Positions 1 through 8,156 of a stretch of 64,000 nucleotides of DNA are shown here, piece after piece. Numbering within the stretch: position 1 is the first letter of the stretch; the number at the start of each line of letters is the position of its first letter. A program made the position numbers and the translations under genes. Source of the stretch: Bradyrhizobium diazoefficiens (GTDB taxonomy: Bacteria > Pseudomonadota > Alphaproteobacteria > Rhizobiales > Xanthobacteraceae); the NCBI RefSeq assembly GCF_016616885.1, contig NZ_CP067102.1:6104501-6168500 (forward strand), given 5' to 3'. The notes below the pieces were generated by a model. That model saw only the letters and a program-made list of their open reading frames with translations, was not told the DNA's origin and ran no database searches.

Positions 1-292
1 TTTCCATCGCGCCAAGGCGGAACGTACCGCGGGGTTTTGCATCTTGCAGGGCATTACGTGCTTCATCCGCAAGAGCGAGCAGGCGATTGGCGTAACCAAA
101 CAGCACTTGGCCCTGAGGCGCCAGACGCAAGCGTTTACCCTCTCGTACAAAGAGAGCAACGCCGAGATCCTCTTCCAACTGCCGGACACGGGTTGTGACA
201 TTGGACTGAACGCGGTGCAGGCGCTCGGCCGCGCGGGTCACGCCGCCTTCGCGCACGACCGCGACGAATATCCGCAGATCCGGCAGATCCAT
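1..292 (-). CDS. LysR-family transcriptional regulator (5' part only)
   Basis: The first 97 codons of a LysR-type regulator; the rest lies beyond the window edge. The reading begins [17 protein letters not shown] and continues with the typical LysR winged helix-turn-helix ([21 protein letters not shown], about residues 18-38, with the family's AAERLHxxQSxVTxxIxxLE pattern). The ATG at 292 follows an AGGAGAG ribosome-binding site. It diverges from the DUF1330/ABM gene pair, and the AT-rich spacer holds a T-N11-A dyad, so it probably controls that pair. The ligand-binding domain is not in the window, so the effector cannot be guessed. Confidence 0.88.
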   Translation of the reverse strand, partial: MDLPDLRIFVAVVREGGVTRAAERLHRVQSNVTTRVRQLEEDLGVALFVREGKRLRLAPQGQVLFGYANRLLALADEARNALQDAKPRGTFRLGAME

Positions 293-319
293 ATATCTCT
301 CCTAGTGATCAACTACATC

Positions 320-334
320 ATAATTATTCATTAT
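320..334. promoter_or_regulatory. LysR-type box (ATAAT-N5-ATTAT)
   Basis: A perfect interrupted dyad, ATAAT TATTC ATTAT, fits the T-N11-A LysR box. It lies 28 nt upstream of the lysR start and 77 nt upstream of the divergent DUF1330 gene, in a markedly AT-rich stretch of otherwise GC-rich DNA. This is the usual position for an operator that both autoregulates lysR and activates the divergent gene. The binding role is inferred. Confidence 0.5.
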
Positions 335-410
335 ATGTGATATTTTGCATTGGGTAAAGATCGCGGCCCCGACGGCGGCTTCTGCCGTCCGGGAAACAGA
401 GGAGACTGAT

Positions 411-704
411 GTGTCGAAGGCCTATTGGATTGTGCGCGTCTCGGTTCGCGATGAGCAAAATTATCCCGAGTATCTTGCTGCGACTGACCTGGCATTCAAG
501 AAATTCGGCGCAAAGTTCATCGTGCGTGGAGGAGCGTTCGAACGAATGGAGGGAAACGCCCGCGACCGGAACGTCGTGGTCGAATTCAAGGATCGCCCCA
601 CGGCCGCTGCCTGCTACGCAAGTCCGGAATACCAGGGTGCGCGGGCTATTCGCCAAAAGTGCGCGGACGCCGATTTCATCATCATTGATGGCATCGCCGA
701 CTAG
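411..704 (+). CDS. DUF1330 family protein
   Basis: A 97-residue protein of the DUF1330 dimeric alpha/beta-barrel (ferredoxin-like) family. Family features visible: AYWIVRVSV at the start, FGAKFIVRGG in the middle, VVEFKDRPTAAACYASPEYQ and a C-terminal DADFIIIDG. GTG at 411 is preferred because GAGGAGA lies just upstream and the family begins at this point; an in-frame ATG at 345 would add a 22-residue tail with no family similarity. The specific activity of DUF1330 proteins is generally unknown. It is followed after 56 nt by an ABM-domain gene and lies divergent to a LysR regulator, which suggests a small inducible unit acting on an aromatic or quinone-like compound (inference). Confidence 0.85.
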   Translation: MSKAYWIVRVSVRDEQNYPEYLAATDLAFKKFGAKFIVRGGAFERMEGNARDRNVVVEFKDRPTAAACYASPEYQGARAIRQKCADADFIIIDGIAD

Positions 705-760
705 GGCGATCGTCGCCGCATAGCCGTGAACAGAATTCGTCCCACGCAGGAGATTATCTG

Positions 761-1078
761 ATGATCGTCACCGTATTTCGCACGCGGATGAATCCAGGTG
801 CGGAAGAGGAATATGGGCCGATGGCAAAGCGCATGAGCGAGTTGGCGCGAACAATGCCCGGCTACATCTCGCACAAGGGTTTCGTCGCGGACGATGGAGA
901 GCGTGTGACGATCGTCGAATTCGAGACGGAGGAAGCGCTCCATCAATGGCGGATTGATCCCGAGCATGGCAAGGCAAAGCGGCGTGGAATCGAGTCCTTT
1001 TTCAGCGAATTCAGATTCCAGATTTGCAGTGTCATTCGGGAGCGAATGTGGACTGTAAAGGCAACCGGCCGCGTTTGA
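761..1078 (+). CDS. Antibiotic biosynthesis monooxygenase (ABM) domain protein
   Basis: A 105-residue single-domain ABM protein. It starts MIVTVFRTRMNPGAEEEY and contains the ABM hallmarks MPGYISHKGF and a VTIVEFETEEALHQW strand-helix, then a terminal strand FRFQICSVIRER. Such dimeric ferredoxin-fold proteins act as cofactor-free monooxygenases or quinol-handling enzymes; the substrate is unknown here. AGGAGATTATCTG precedes the ATG. The last 12 or so residues (MWTVKATGRV) extend past the usual family end. It is probably cotranscribed with the DUF1330 gene upstream. Confidence 0.85.
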   Translation: MIVTVFRTRMNPGAEEEYGPMAKRMSELARTMPGYISHKGFVADDGERVTIVEFETEEALHQWRIDPEHGKAKRRGIESFFSEFRFQICSVIRERMWTVKATGRV

Positions 1079-1250
1079 ATCGGCATCGATCAGAAGGCAG
1101 CAATGGCGAGGTGGAGGCGCCCAACGCGTCCGGAACCGTCAGCCGATCTGAACGGTCATTCACCAAGATTAAATTCCTTGCGGCTTCGCGTTGCGATAGC
1201 AACCAATTGATCTGCCGCAAGTTCTCCCGCCACCAATGAGGGAGATCGTG

Positions 1251-1538
1251 ATGAAACTCAAACTTGCTGTTCTTGGTCTGGCTGCCCTGGGCGGCGTGGC
1301 GCTGGCGTCGGGACAAGCGCTGGCGGCGATGCCGAACGGCATTCCGCAGGCCGATCAGGTGGCAGGCGGCCCGGCCGCGCATGTCGACCAGGTGCGGATG
1401 GTCTGCAATGCCTGGGGCCGCTGCTGGTGGCGTCCGAACTACTACGGCGCGTACGGCTATTACGGCGGCGGACCGCGGCGCTTCTACGGTTACGGCCCGC
1501 GTCCGTGGGGCTGGGGCCATCGCTGGCACCGCTGGTAA
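1251..1538 (+). CDS. Small secreted Gly/Tyr/Arg/Trp-rich protein
   Basis: A 95-residue protein with a clear Sec signal peptide (MKLKLAVLGLAALGG, then ALASGQALA; cleavage likely after about residue 25) and a low-complexity tail rich in Gly, Tyr, Arg, Trp and His, ending RPWGWGHRWHRW. Two cysteines flank WGR in the middle (VCNAWGRCWW). Small periplasmic proteins of this composition are frequent in Bradyrhizobium, usually without known function. ATG at 1251 is chosen for GAGGGAGATC upstream and because the signal peptide then starts correctly. A terminator follows 6 nt after the stop, so the gene appears monocistronic. Confidence 0.8.
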   Translation: MKLKLAVLGLAALGGVALASGQALAAMPNGIPQADQVAGGPAAHVDQVRMVCNAWGRCWWRPNYYGAYGYYGGGPRRFYGYGPRPWGWGHRWHRW

Positions 1539-1543
1539 ATGAC

Positions 1544-1568
1544 AAAAGGGGCCGCGAGGCCCCTTTTT
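1544..1568 (+). terminator. Rho-independent terminator
   Basis: Stem AGGGGCC / GGCCCCT with a GCGA tetraloop, preceded by AAA and followed by TTTT. It sits directly after the small secreted protein gene. The A-run/T-run symmetry means it could also serve the convergent ASCH gene. Confidence 0.85.
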
Positions 1569-1589
1569 CCTGCAAGGCGTCGCAGGCGG

Positions 1590-1988
1590 TCAATCGCCAA
1601 AAACTTCGATCAGGCGAAAGCGCTCGCACATGAGCATCATGTCTTCGCTGAATCGTCCGAGCCGGCCGAAATAGGTGCGATGAGCGTTGCGCCAATAGGA
1701 AAGACTACGATCGCCCTCACCCTCATCGAAGGCAAAGGCGGCGTCGACGTCATTGAACCGCCGATAGGTGATCTCGACGGTCTCGATGACGCAGCGCGGC
1801 TCTCCCCGTCCGTCGAGCACGACCCAGCGCTCACCCGGCGTCGACGTGTTGGGTTCGTCTTCCGTGCTGCAGGTCGCGGTCTTGACGCCCTTGACGACGA
1901 GCTCGAGCAATTCATCCGCAAGCGCCGGACTGTCGCCGAAGGCGAAACTCCGGAGGTGTCGATAGTGTTCGGGGACCGGCTTGCTCAT
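1590..1988 (-). CDS. ASCH domain protein
   Basis: A 132-residue ASCH-domain protein. Family marks are FGDSPALADELLELVVKGVKTAT, GERWVVLDGRGEPRCVIETVEI and the C-terminal WRNAHRTYFGR. ASCH domains have a PUA-like beta-barrel thought to bind RNA or nucleotides, and some members hydrolyse N4-acetylcytidine; which applies here cannot be told from sequence. It ends convergent with the small secreted protein gene and lies downstream of the dehydrogenase gene on the same strand with a 47-nt gap. Confidence 0.85.
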   Translation of the reverse strand: MSKPVPEHYRHLRSFAFGDSPALADELLELVVKGVKTATCSTEDEPNTSTPGERWVVLDGRGEPRCVIETVEITYRRFNDVDAAFAFDEGEGDRSLSYWRNAHRTYFGRLGRFSEDMMLMCERFRLIEVFGD

Positions 1989-2035
1989 GGTCGTCCAAGC
2001 CTTTCAGAGAAGGTACCTTAGGACGTGGTTCACTC

Positions 2036-3115
2036 CTACAGCGCGGCGAGCACCGCCTTGGTAATGTCGGCCGTGCCGTTGCTGCCACCAAACTCGATCG
2101 GCTTGAGGCCGCCGGCATAGACCTGATCGACCGCGTGCTCGATCCGCTCGCCGGCTTCCGCCGCACTCTCGACGCCGTGCTTGTCGGCGAGCCAGTCCAG
2201 CATCATCGCCGCCGACAGGATCATGCCGGTGGGATTGGCCTTGCCCTGCCCCATGATATCGGGCGCGGTGCCGTGGCACGGCTGGAACACGGCGTATTTG
2301 TCGCCGATGTCGGCTGATGGCGCCATGCCGAGACCGCCGATCAGGCTCGCGGTGATGTCGGAGACGATGTCGCCGAACATGTTCTCCATCACCATCACGT
2401 CGAAATCCCAGGGACGCTTGACCAGCATCGCCGAGCAGGCATCGACATAAAGGCGATCGGTCTTCACCTCGGGATGCTTCTTGGCGATCTCGTCAAAAAT
2501 GCCGCGGAAGAATGCAAACGCCTTGAAGACATTCGCCTTGTCAACGCAGGCCAGCGAACCCGGCTTGCCGCGCGCCTTGCGCCGCTCGGCGAGACGAAAC
2601 GAGAAATCGAACAGCCGCTCGGAGGTCTTGCGCGTGATCACCATGGTCTCGCGCGCGTCCTCATGCGTGACCACGCCCTTTCCCATCGAGGCGAACAGGC
2701 CTTCGGTGGATTCGCGGATCACGACGAGATCGATGCCGCGCTTGTCGGCGCCGACGATCGGGCTCGGCACTCCCGGAATCAGCCGCGCCGGGCGTACGCC
2801 GGCATAGAGATCGAAGATGAAGCGCAGCTCGATCTGCGGCGCGATCTCGGTATTGTCGGGATAGCGCACCGATGGCAGGCCGCAGGCGCCGAGCAGGATC
2901 GCGTCGGCTTCCTCGCACAATTTGATGGTGGAATCCGGCATCGACTTGCCGGTGGCGAGATAATTGTTGGCGCCGGCGGGCGCCTCGGTGAAGCGGAAGC
3001 TCAAGCCGGACTTCGCCTCGATCTTGCGCAGCACCTCGAGCGCGGGCGCCATGACTTCGGGACCGATGCCGTCACCGGCGAGCACGGCGATGTGGAAGGC
3101 GTTGTTTGCGGACAT
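2036..3115 (-). CDS. Isocitrate/isopropylmalate dehydrogenase family protein (decarboxylating)
   Basis: A 359-residue protein of the NAD(P)-dependent beta-hydroxyacid oxidative decarboxylase family (isopropylmalate, tartrate and homoisocitrate dehydrogenases). Visible family features: AVLAGDGIGPEV at the N-terminus, LRFIFDLYAGVRPARL with the substrate-binding arginines, VVIRESTEGLF, the Lys-containing VDKANVFK, the Asp-rich YVDACSAML and MFGDIVSD, and HGTAPDIMGQGKANP. The FDLYAGVRPAR and RESTEG forms argue against LeuB proper and for a tartrate/other-malate branch. It lies downstream of the alcohol dehydrogenase and peptide transporter genes on the same strand, separated from them by a palindromic repeat. 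A second family member is at 52350-53411. Confidence 0.85.
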   Translation of the reverse strand: MSANNAFHIAVLAGDGIGPEVMAPALEVLRKIEAKSGLSFRFTEAPAGANNYLATGKSMPDSTIKLCEEADAILLGACGLPSVRYPDNTEIAPQIELRFIFDLYAGVRPARLIPGVPSPIVGADKRGIDLVVIRESTEGLFASMGKGVVTHEDARETMVITRKTSERLFDFSFRLAERRKARGKPGSLACVDKANVFKAFAFFRGIFDEIAKKHPEVKTDRLYVDACSAMLVKRPWDFDVMVMENMFGDIVSDITASLIGGLGMAPSADIGDKYAVFQPCHGTAPDIMGQGKANPTGMILSAAMMLDWLADKHGVESAAEAGERIEHAVDQVYAGGLKPIEFGGSNGTADITKAVLAAL

Positions 3116-3147
3116 TTAAGGACCTTGAAGAAGGAGCCAGCCAAGTC

Positions 3148-3231
3148 GTCATTGCGAGGAGCGAAGCGACGAAGCAATCCAGACTGTTTCCACGGATGGA
3201 TTCTGGATTGCTTCGCTTCGCTCGCAATGAC
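3148..3231. repeat. Dispersed palindromic intergenic repeat
   Basis: Long imperfect palindrome. The left arm starts GTCATTGCGAGGAGCGAAGC and the right arm ends GCTTCGCTCGCAATGAC, around a short variable centre. This arm sequence is a very common intergenic repeat in Bradyrhizobium-like genomes. It fills the gap between the two dehydrogenase genes and would fold into a long hairpin in RNA. Confidence 0.8.
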
Positions 3232-3247
3232 GGCGGAGAGAGTGAAA

Positions 3248-4315
3248 TTACGGCGTCAGCACCGTGCGCCCGACCACCGCACCCTGCTGCAACTGCAGCA
3301 GCGCGTCGTTGGCCTTGTTGAGCGGCGCCTTCGTCACCGGGATCGGCGCCACGTTCCTGGCGCGGACGAGATCGAGCAGCTCCCGCGTTTCGCGCAGGTT
3401 TCCGACATAGCTGCCCTGGATCGTCACCGCCTTGATCGGGATCAGCGGCAGCGCCCAGGTCGCGCCGCCGCCGAACAGGCCGACGATGACGAGCTTGCCG
3501 CCCTTGGTCAGGCAGTCGAAGCCAAGCTGTGTCGTCGCGGCATTGCCGACGAGATCGATCACGGCACGGATCGGCCCGCCCGCCTTCTTCGCCAACTGCT
3601 CCAGCGCATCCGGCGCCTTGGGATCAATGGTCGCCAGCGCGCCGGCCTTCTCGGCGGCCTCACGCTTCCTGGCGTCGATATCGACCATGATCGCGCCCTT
3701 ACCGCCCATCGCCTTCAGCAACGACAGCGCCATCAGACCGAGACCTCCCGCGCCGAACATCACGATCGGCGTATCAAAATGCTGCTCGACCTTCTTCAGC
3801 GCGCTGTAGGTGGTGACGCCCGAACAGGCGTAGGGTGCGGCCGACGCGGGATCGAGCCCTTTCAGGTCGAGCAGATAGCGCGGATGCGGCACCAGCATGT
3901 GATCGGAATAGCCGCCGTCGCAATAGACGCCGAGCGAGCGCGGCGTCAGGCACATGTTCTCGTCACCGGCGAGGCACGTGGCGCATTTGCCGCAGCCGAT
4001 CCAGGGATAGACCAGGCCGACATTGCCAAGCTTGAGGCCGCCCTGGTCGGTCGGCTTCACGTCGGGTCCGAACGCAAGGATCTCGCCGACGGTCTCGTGG
4101 CCCATGGTCAGCGGCAGATTGATGCCGCGGTCCTTCAACGACAGCGGCTTGCGGCCGTGGCCGAGATCGTAGCCGCCTTCCCAGATGTGGAGATCGCTGT
4201 GGCAGACGCCGGCGGCCTTGACCCTGATCAGCACCTGCGTGCCGGATGGTTGCGGCGTCGCCTCGTCGAACTCCTGCAGCGGCGCCTTGAAATCGGCGAC
4301 CTTGAAACTCTTCAT
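3248..4315 (-). CDS. Zinc-dependent alcohol dehydrogenase
   Basis: A 355-residue medium-chain zinc alcohol dehydrogenase. Catalytic zinc ligands are visible at Cys38 (GVCHSD) and His73 (GHETVGE), and the structural zinc site has four cysteines at 108, 111, 114 and 122 (CGKCATCLAGDENMC). The nucleotide-binding motif GAGGLGLMALSLL follows in the C-terminal half. ATG at 4315 is chosen for GGGAGG six bases upstream; the open frame extends far further but without homology. It follows the ABC importer genes with a 70-nt gap and may oxidise a product of the imported substrate (inference). The exact alcohol is not evident. Confidence 0.88.
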   Translation of the reverse strand: MKSFKVADFKAPLQEFDEATPQPSGTQVLIRVKAAGVCHSDLHIWEGGYDLGHGRKPLSLKDRGINLPLTMGHETVGEILAFGPDVKPTDQGGLKLGNVGLVYPWIGCGKCATCLAGDENMCLTPRSLGVYCDGGYSDHMLVPHPRYLLDLKGLDPASAAPYACSGVTTYSALKKVEQHFDTPIVMFGAGGLGLMALSLLKAMGGKGAIMVDIDARKREAAEKAGALATIDPKAPDALEQLAKKAGGPIRAVIDLVGNAATTQLGFDCLTKGGKLVIVGLFGGGATWALPLIPIKAVTIQGSYVGNLRETRELLDLVRARNVAPIPVTKAPLNKANDALLQLQQGAVVGRTVLTP

Positions 4316-4385
4316 CGGCATCCTCCCGGCACACTCTTCGTCGCGCCACCATGCCACGGGCGGCGGGGCGAGACAAATCACCGTC

Positions 4386-5357
4386 TTAGGCGAGCGGATG
4401 GTGGCAAGCCGCGAACTGGCCGATTGCCACCTCACGCAACTCCGGTATCTCCGCGCTGCATCGCTGATCCGCCCGCGGGCAGCGGGTGCGGAAGCGGCAA
4501 CCGGATGGCGGCGCAATCGGCGATGGCGGCTCGCCAGTCGCCACGCTTTCGGTGGGACGTACATCAGGATCAGGCACCGGGATCGCCTGCAGCAACAGGT
4601 TCGTGTAGGGATGCACTGGTCTTGCGAACAATTGCTCCGACGGCCCGACCTCGCAGAGCCGGCCGAGATACATCACCGCGACACGATCGCTGACGGCTTT
4701 GACCACGGCAAGGTCATGCGCGATGAACAGCAGCGTCAGGCCGAACCACGCCTTCATCTCCTCCAGCAGATTGAGGATCTGCGCGCGGATGGAGACGTCA
4801 AGCGCCGAGACCGGCTCATCGCAAACGATGAACTCGGGATTGAGCACGAGCGATCGCGCGATGCAGATGCGCTGGCACTGGCCGCCGGAGAACTCGTGCG
4901 GCAGCCGGCCCGCCACCAAATCAGGATCGAGCCCGACCGCGGAGAGCACCTCGTGAACACGCCGCTTGCGCTCGGCAGCATCCTTGACACCGGCGATGAT
5001 CAGCGGTTCGGCCACGATGTCGCCGATACGGCGGCGCGGGTTGAGCGAGGCGATCGGATCCTGGAAGATCAGCTGCACGCGCCGGCGCATTTTTCGTAGC
5101 GCCTCACCCTCCATCGCAGTGAGGTCCTCGCCGTCAAACAACACGCGGCCGGATTTGGCCCGGCGCAACTGCAGCACCGCGCGGCCCAGCGTCGACTTGC
5201 CGCAGCCGGACTCGCCGACCAGTCCCAGCGTCTCGCCGCGCGCGACGTGAAGGCTGACGCCCGAAACCGCGTGAACCGTCTTGTTGCCGAGACCGTACTC
5301 GACGACGAGATTGTCGACGTCCAGCAGCGTCTCATCGCGCACGGCCGACTGCATCAT
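4386..5357 (-). CDS. Dipeptide/oligopeptide-type ABC transporter, ATP-binding protein 2 (DppF/OppF type)
   Basis: A 323-residue ATPase of a peptide/nickel-type importer. Walker A GESGCGKST at residues 48-56, signature SGGQCQRICIARSL, Walker B FIVCDEPVSALDVS, and the C-terminal oligopeptide-ATPase extension with CRFRTRCPRAD. Its start overlaps the stop of the preceding ATPase gene by 4 nt (ATGA), implying translational coupling. It is the last gene of the five-gene transporter. Substrate class (peptide, opine or other) is not decided by the ATPase. Confidence 0.93.
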   Translation of the reverse strand: MMQSAVRDETLLDVDNLVVEYGLGNKTVHAVSGVSLHVARGETLGLVGESGCGKSTLGRAVLQLRRAKSGRVLFDGEDLTAMEGEALRKMRRRVQLIFQDPIASLNPRRRIGDIVAEPLIIAGVKDAAERKRRVHEVLSAVGLDPDLVAGRLPHEFSGGQCQRICIARSLVLNPEFIVCDEPVSALDVSIRAQILNLLEEMKAWFGLTLLFIAHDLAVVKAVSDRVAVMYLGRLCEVGPSEQLFARPVHPYTNLLLQAIPVPDPDVRPTESVATGEPPSPIAPPSGCRFRTRCPRADQRCSAEIPELREVAIGQFAACHHPLA

Positions 5358-6346
5358 GCGCCAATCCCTCCCGCCATCTGGATCGGGTGGAAGCAGGCGT
5401 AAAGATGTCCCGGCACCTCGGCGCTCTTCAATTCGGGCTTGGCTTCGTGACAGCGCCCGGCGGCATAGCGGCAGCGCGGCGCAAAGGAGCAGCCTTTGAG
5501 CGGCCGCGTTGGATCGGGCGGCCGGCCGGAGATGGCGGGCAGCGGCGTATGCGGCGCGGTCTCCAGCTTCGGGATCGCCGCCAGCAATGCCTCGGTGTAG
5601 GGCATGTGCATGTGCTTGAACAGCGCCTGCGTCGGCGCGTGTTCCACCACCCTGCCCGCATACATCACCGCGACTTCATCGGCGCGGCCGGCGACCACGC
5701 CGAGATCGTGGGTGATGATGATCATCGCCATGTGGCGGCGGCGCTGCTCGCGCGCCAGCAGGTCGAGGATCTGCGCCTGGATGGTGACGTCGAGCGCGGT
5801 GGTCGGCTCATCCGCGATCAGAAGTTTCGGCTCGCAGGACAGCGCGATCGCAATCGCGATGCGCTGGCGCATGCCGCCGGAGCATTGATGTGGATATTGC
5901 GCGAGCCGCTGCTCCGGCGCCGGAATGCCGACGGCCGAGAGCAACTCGATGCTGCGCTTCCGCGCCGCCGGCGCATCGAGCTCGAGGTGCTCCTGGATCG
6001 TCTCCATCAACTGCGTGCCGATCGTGAGCACCGGATTGAGCGAGGTCATGGGATCCTGGAACACCACCGCGAGCTCGCGCGCGCGCAGCCGTCGCAGGCT
6101 TTCAGGCGCAAGCCGCACCAGGTCCTGGCCGTCGAACATGACGCGTCCAGAGAGCCTCGCCTTCTTCGGCAGCAGCTGAAGGATCGCGCGCGACAGCATG
6201 GTCTTGCCGCAGCCGGATTCGCCGACAATGCCGAGCGTACGCCCGGCCTCCAGCGACAGATCGACATGATCGACGGCGCGCAAGTTGCCGCGCGGGGTCG
6301 GCAGCTCGACCGCGACGTCCGCGATGGTCAACAGCGGCGTGCTCAC
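5354..6346 (-). CDS. Dipeptide/oligopeptide-type ABC transporter, ATP-binding protein 1 (DppD/OppD type)
   Basis: A 330-residue ATPase, partner of the next gene. Walker [12 protein letters not shown], signature [14 protein letters not shown], Walker [15 protein letters not shown] and the terminal [14 protein letters not shown] extension typical of the peptide/nickel subfamily. The C-terminal cysteines may hold an iron-sulfur or metal site as in other DppD proteins. Its start overlaps the stop of the permease gene upstream by 4 nt, and its own stop overlaps the next start. Confidence 0.93.
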   Translation of the reverse strand: MSTPLLTIADVAVELPTPRGNLRAVDHVDLSLEAGRTLGIVGESGCGKTMLSRAILQLLPKKARLSGRVMFDGQDLVRLAPESLRRLRARELAVVFQDPMTSLNPVLTIGTQLMETIQEHLELDAPAARKRSIELLSAVGIPAPEQRLAQYPHQCSGGMRQRIAIAIALSCEPKLLIADEPTTALDVTIQAQILDLLAREQRRRHMAMIIITHDLGVVAGRADEVAVMYAGRVVEHAPTQALFKHMHMPYTEALLAAIPKLETAPHTPLPAISGRPPDPTRPLKGCSFAPRCRYAAGRCHEAKPELKSAEVPGHLYACFHPIQMAGGIGA

Positions 6347-7212
6347 AGCGCCCCCTGACGCGGGTCGGTCAGCGCCCGCATGGCGTCGCCGACGAGGTTG
6401 AATGCCAGCACGGTCAGGAACAGTCCGGCCGCCGGCAGGAAGGCGAGCCGCGGCGCGACGTCGAGGCTGTCACGCCCCTCGCCGATCATGCTGCCCCAGC
6501 TCGCCATCGGCGGTGGCACGCCGAGCCCGAGAAAGGACAGCGCGCCCTCGACCACGATGGTGACGGCGACGCCGAGCAGGAAGAAGGCGAGCAGTGGCAG
6601 GATCACATTCGGCAGCAGCTCGCGCAGCAGTATGCGCGCATGGCTGGCGCCCAGCGCCTCGGCCGCGATCACGAATTCGCGCCGCGCCAGCGTCAGCGTC
6701 GCCGCACGCGCCACCCGCATGAAGGCGGGAATGCCGAGCACGCCCAAAATCAACGTGAGATTGGGGATGGACTGGCCGAGATAGGCCGTCACCGCGAGCG
6801 CGAAGATCAGCGGCGGAAAGGCCAGCAGCACATCCATGCTGCCGACCACCAGCGTCTCGAACCGGCCGCGGAAATAGCCGGCGAGCAGGCCCAGCGCGCC
6901 GCCGAGTATCAGACCGATCATCGGCGCGATCAGCCCCACCGTCAGCGACACGCGTGCGCCAAAGATCAGGCGGGCAAACTCGTCGCGGCCGAGGCCGTCG
7001 GTGCCGAGCCAATGCTCGGTGGAGAAGGCGGCACGGCGCTCCAGCATGTCCATGTCTACAGGATTTTGCAGCGGCAGCACCGGCGCGAGGATCGCGACCG
7101 CAATGACAGCGGCGAGCCAAAGGCTCGCGATCCAGAACAGCAGGCCGAGCTTGCGTTTGCGCCCGACCGGCGCCAATTCCTCGTCCTGCATCGAGAGCTC
7201 AAGCGTGGCCAT
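6343..7212 (-). CDS. Dipeptide/oligopeptide-type ABC transporter, permease (DppC type)
   Basis: A 289-residue inner-membrane permease. It has the DppC-type N-terminal hydrophobic segment (LLFWIASLWLAAVIAVAILA), the LGTDGLGRDEFARLIFGARVSL motif, several membrane helices and the EAA loop near AAEALGASHARILLRELLPN. ATG at 7212 (MATLELSM) is chosen because GAGGA lies seven bases upstream; it overlaps the end of the DppB-type gene by 14 nt. It forms the membrane channel with that partner. Confidence 0.92.
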   Translation of the reverse strand: MATLELSMQDEELAPVGRKRKLGLLFWIASLWLAAVIAVAILAPVLPLQNPVDMDMLERRAAFSTEHWLGTDGLGRDEFARLIFGARVSLTVGLIAPMIGLILGGALGLLAGYFRGRFETLVVGSMDVLLAFPPLIFALAVTAYLGQSIPNLTLILGVLGIPAFMRVARAATLTLARREFVIAAEALGASHARILLRELLPNVILPLLAFFLLGVAVTIVVEGALSFLGLGVPPPMASWGSMIGEGRDSLDVAPRLAFLPAAGLFLTVLAFNLVGDAMRALTDPRQGAL

Positions 7213-8149
7213 GGCGGATCCTCGGATCGAGCACGGCATAGAGCATGTCGACGATGAAGTTCACGATGACGAAGCCGCAGGCGACCAGCAACACCACGCC
7301 CTGGAGGATGACGAGGTCGCGGGTGTAGATCGCGCCGACCAGCAGCCGGCCGATGCCGGGCAGCGCGAAGATGGACTCAACAATCAGCGTGCCGCCGAGC
7401 AGGCGGCCGATATTGATGCCTGTGACGGTCACCAGCGTCAGCGACGAGGGTTTCAGCGCATGCACGAACAGGATACGCGAGGGCTTCAGCCCCTTGGCTT
7501 TGGCCAGCGCGATGTAGTCTTCCTGCAGGGTCGCGATCATGTCGGAGCGCAGCACCCGCATGATCCCCGGCCATTCCGCCAGCGCCAGCGTCAGCGCCGG
7601 CAGCACGAAGAAGCGCAAATTGGCGAGCGGCGCCTCGGTGAACGGGACATAGCCGGTCGCCGGCAGCCAGTGCAGCTCGACCGCGAACAGATAGATCAGC
7701 AGGATCGCCATCAGAAAGGACGGCATCGACAGCATCGCAAACGCGCTGCCGGTCATGAAGCGGTCGAACGCGCCGCCGGCGCGCGCGGCGCAGGCGATCG
7801 CCAGCGGCACGCCGATCAGGAGCCCGATGAACTCGGCCATCAGCATCAGCTCGAGCGAGACCGGAATGCGCTCGGAGATCGCCTGCAGCACGGTCTGCCC
7901 GGTACGGAACGAGCGGCCGAGATCGCCCTGCAGGACGTGGCCGAGCCAGCTCAGGTAGCGCCACCACAACGGCTGGTCGAGCCCCATCTCGTGGCGGAGC
8001 GCTGCGACATTCTCCGGTGTCGCCTGATCGCCGAGGATGACGAAAGCAAGATCGCCCGGCAGCAGCGAGGCGATCAGGAAGGTGAGCAGCGAGACGGCAA
8101 GCAACACCGGTAGGATGGCCAGGATCCGCCGCACGACGAAGTTCAGCAT
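7199..8149 (-). CDS. Dipeptide/oligopeptide-type ABC transporter, permease (DppB type)
   Basis: A 316-residue permease starting MLNFVVRRILAILPVLLAVS, the usual DppB opening. Other marks are the LGLDQPLWWRYLSWL segment, the EAA-loop region (ALAKAKGLKPSRILFVHALKPS) and the conserved end IVNFIVDMLYAVLDPRIRHG. It starts 7 nt after the stop of the solute-binding protein gene, clearly in the same operon, and pairs with the DppC-type permease. Confidence 0.93.
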   Translation of the reverse strand: MLNFVVRRILAILPVLLAVSLLTFLIASLLPGDLAFVILGDQATPENVAALRHEMGLDQPLWWRYLSWLGHVLQGDLGRSFRTGQTVLQAISERIPVSLELMLMAEFIGLLIGVPLAIACAARAGGAFDRFMTGSAFAMLSMPSFLMAILLIYLFAVELHWLPATGYVPFTEAPLANLRFFVLPALTLALAEWPGIMRVLRSDMIATLQEDYIALAKAKGLKPSRILFVHALKPSSLTLVTVTGINIGRLLGGTLIVESIFALPGIGRLLVGAIYTRDLVILQGVVLLVACGFVIVNFIVDMLYAVLDPRIRHGHA

Positions 8150-8156
8150 CGCGCAG

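Noticed and set aside
2474..4693. A plus-strand open frame of 739 codons
   Set aside because: It lies antisense to the dehydrogenase genes; Arg/Ala/His-rich low-complexity translation with no family motif, a result of GC-rich codon use.
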